Origin: Wolbachia endosymbiont of Mansonella ozzardi
GTDB taxonomy: Bacteria > Pseudomonadota > Alphaproteobacteria > Rickettsiales > Anaplasmataceae
Assembly: GCF_020278625.1 (NCBI RefSeq)
Contig: NZ_JADAKK010000045.1
Location: 1-8,095, forward strand
Reading direction: 5' to 3'
Length of the DNA stretch: 8,095 nucleotides
Part shown: positions 6,480 through 8,095 of the stretch, one piece after another
How positions within the stretch are numbered: the stretch's first letter is position 1
Layout: every line of letters begins with the position of its first letter
Made by a program: the position numbers and the translations under genes
The notes under the pieces: generated by a model
Seen by the model: only the letters and a program-made list of their open reading frames with translations
What the model was told of the DNA's origin: nothing
Databases searched by the model: none

Positions 6480-7754
6480 TTACGTAAAATGCTCCTTCAC
6501 ATAGTTATCAATAATTGTTTTGAATTCTCCAAGGATGTTACTGCCTTGTAAAGTCTTAAAGTATTTGCCGTCTTTATAAACTGCTGAAACTGGCTTTTCT
6601 CCATATCCAGGTAAGCTGATCCCTAAATTTGCGTGTTTACTTTCTCCAGGGCCATTTACGATGCATCCCATAACAGCAATACTCATATGCTTCACACCTG
6701 GATTTTGTTTCTTCCAGGCCGGCATGCGAATTTTTATGTAATCATTTACTTCTTCAGTTAATACCCGAAAACGATCACTATTTGTGCGCCCACATCCAGG
6801 ACATGAGCTGACTTGAGGATTAAAGTAGCGCAAACCTATAGACTGCAATATTTCTTGACACGCTATTACCTCACTGATTCTCGATTCTCCAGGGCGTTGA
6901 GTCAAAGAAGCACGTATCGTGTCTCCAATACCATTTTGTAATAAGTAAGTAAGCCCTGCCGTGGTATTTATCACGCCTTTGTTGCCCATACCAGCTTCAG
7001 TTAAGCCCAAGTGCAAAGCATAATTGGAGGATTTTGCGAGCGCTGTGTAAACTGAGATTAAATCTTGCACTCTACTAACCTTACACGAAATGATTATTTT
7101 ATCTGAGCTGAGGCCAATTTCTTCAGCCTTCTGTGCACTGCTCAGAGCTGACATTACAAGTGCCTTGCGCAATACAACATCAGAAGGTTTTGGATTACTA
7201 GATAAGGAGTTCTCATCCATTAGTTTTTGTAAAAGGTACTTATCAAGGCTACCCCAATTTACTCCAATTCTAATCGGAATGTCGTGCTTTATTGCATACT
7301 CTATAACCCTTTCAAATTTTTCATCACGTTTGTCGCCAAAGCCTATATTGCCTGGATTTATCCTAATTTTACCCAGCATCTTAATGTTGTGTGGATAATC
7401 CTGAATCAGCCTGTCAAGCTCATATTGCCCACAGCCCACCAACATCTTACTGTCAAAACCTCCTTTATTTACCTCTTCTACTATATAAGGTATTGCTTTT
7501 GCTACTTCCTCTGAACTCAAAGCAATTCTCACCAACTCCGAACTCGCATGAGCTAATTCTATTACTTCTTTTGCATATTGTTTAGCACTGCTTTTTATGT
7601 TGCCAGGATTTATTTGTACACCAAGTGCCATGGATTGAACAACTATAGGATTATTTCCACCTATTTTCACTTGTCCAACTTTTACAGTACGAGTCTTATG
7701 TCGAGAGGTAGGTTCATCACTCAAGTTATAATCTACCAAGTCCTCATTCAACAT
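6480..7754 (-). CDS. ispG: 4-hydroxy-3-methylbut-2-en-1-yl diphosphate synthase (IspG/GcpE)
   Basis: IspG is the [4Fe-4S] enzyme that reductively converts methylerythritol cyclodiphosphate to HMBPP, the penultimate step of the MEP isoprenoid pathway in the cytoplasm. The protein has 424 residues, slightly longer than the E. coli enzyme (372) and without the large insert of plant-type forms. The N-terminal barrel contains [11 protein letters not shown] (32-42), [10 protein letters not shown] (129-138), RIGVNWGSL (162-170) and HLGLTEAG (248-255). The cluster ligands are all present: C318 and C321 in SCPGCGRT, and C364 in GCIVNGPGE with E371. The ATG at 7754 is the only sensible start. Its ribosome site is weak: an AGG about 15 bases upstream overlaps the stop of the preceding gene. 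The 16 bp gap suggests cotranscription with that gene, and an intrinsic terminator follows. Confidence 0.97.
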   Translation of the reverse strand: MLNEDLVDYNLSDEPTSRHKTRTVKVGQVKIGGNNPIVVQSMALGVQINPGNIKSSAKQYAKEVIELAHASSELVRIALSSEEVAKAIPYIVEEVNKGGFDSKMLVGCGQYELDRLIQDYPHNIKMLGKIRINPGNIGFGDKRDEKFERVIEYAIKHDIPIRIGVNWGSLDKYLLQKLMDENSLSSNPKPSDVVLRKALVMSALSSAQKAEEIGLSSDKIIISCKVSRVQDLISVYTALAKSSNYALHLGLTEAGMGNKGVINTTAGLTYLLQNGIGDTIRASLTQRPGESRISEVIACQEILQSIGLRYFNPQVSSCPGCGRTNSDRFRVLTEEVNDYIKIRMPAWKKQNPGVKHMSIAVMGCIVNGPGESKHANLGISLPGYGEKPVSAVYKDGKYFKTLQGSNILGEFKTIIDNYVKEHFT

Positions 7755-7770
7755 ATCATTAACAACTAAC

Positions 7771-8095
7771 CTATTTTGCTGTATCAGCTATACTTCCAAA
7801 TGAATCCGAACCGTTTAAGCTGTGCTGCGTCATGTTATTTAGATCGGCAATGGAATCACGTGAGCACATTTTTTTTGATGGAGTGTCTTTTATAGTAATA
7901 TCTGTAGGGGAGATTTTTTTCTCTCGTGTTGTAGTAGCCTTTTTTCCTTCCTGTCGTTTACTTTCAAGTTGCTCACCCTCATATTGAGCTTGATCTATGA
8001 ATACAGCTCCTTTCAGGCGGGTGATGTTGATGCCATGCCGATTTACCATAGCATCCTCTTCATCTTCGACTATACAAGCTTCTATATCACTTGAT
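7771..8095 (-). CDS. Hypothetical hydrophilic protein, C-terminal part only
   Basis: An open frame enters from the right edge and ends at TAG (7773-7771), giving the last 107 residues of a longer protein. The methionine at 8049 is internal, because the frame is open upstream to the window end with an acidic stretch (IVEDEEDA). The sequence is very polar: lysine- and glutamate-rich in the middle, then rich in serine, threonine, aspartate and asparagine, with no membrane segment. It is probably disordered. I do not recognise the family. Its stop lies 16 bp before the ispG start on the same strand, so the two probably share a transcript. It could be a real gene or the 3' remnant of one; this cannot be settled from the part seen. 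Confidence 0.6.
   Translation of the reverse strand, partial: SSDIEACIVEDEEDAMVNRHGINITRLKGAVFIDQAQYEGEQLESKRQEGKKATTTREKKISPTDITIKDTPSKKMCSRDSIADLNNMTQHSLNGSDSFGSIADTAK

Noticed and set aside
7090..7769. Four plus-strand ORFs of 63-102 codons over ispG
   Set aside because: All are antisense to the conserved ispG frame, overlap one another and show no coding features.

Overview
The window looks like a chromosomal stretch of a Wolbachia-type endosymbiont (Rickettsiales, Anaplasmataceae). This is inferred from the AT-rich composition, an alphaproteobacterial TrcR (DUF1013) protein, a long-form Rho, GatB (amidotransferase route to Gln-tRNA), IspG, a decayed ankyrin-repeat gene with a C-terminal membrane anchor, and short dispersed GGATGACA-type intergenic repeats. 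From memory, unchecked here, gatB, an ankyrin gene and ispG (gcpE) lie near each other in insect Wolbachia.

Layout. Positions 1-308 are non-coding and start with a degenerate 22-24 bp tandem repeat. Two plus-strand genes follow: trcR (309-896) and rho (1101-2516). Rho has its own near-consensus promoter with a small inverted repeat between the -35 and -10 boxes. A strong GC-rich hairpin (2530-2549) separates rho from the convergent gatB (2566-3996, minus). A gene-free stretch of about 760 bp (3997-4753) comes next. It holds a near-perfect plus-strand promoter with no coding region after it, and a degenerate tandem duplication of about 150 bp. From 4754 to 6272 on the minus strand lies the wreck of an ankyrin-repeat gene. 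Its protein can still be read across nine frame segments (at least eight frameshifts plus one nonsense codon), and it keeps a plausible promoter upstream. ispG (6480-7754, minus) is intact, ends in an intrinsic terminator, and sits 16 bp behind the 3' end of an unrecognised hydrophilic ORF that runs off the right edge.

How the genes relate. The intact genes are housekeeping: a DUF1013 regulator, transcription termination, tRNA amidation and isoprenoid precursor synthesis. They show no single pathway logic. The accessory content is the dead ankyrin gene and the repeat-rich spacers, the parts of such genomes that usually differ most between strains. I see no CRISPR array, transposase, tRNA, rRNA or defence system, and no convincing undescribed multi-gene system. 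The best leads are the orphan promoter with a possible short RNA at 4136-4286 and the precisely readable ankyrin pseudogene.
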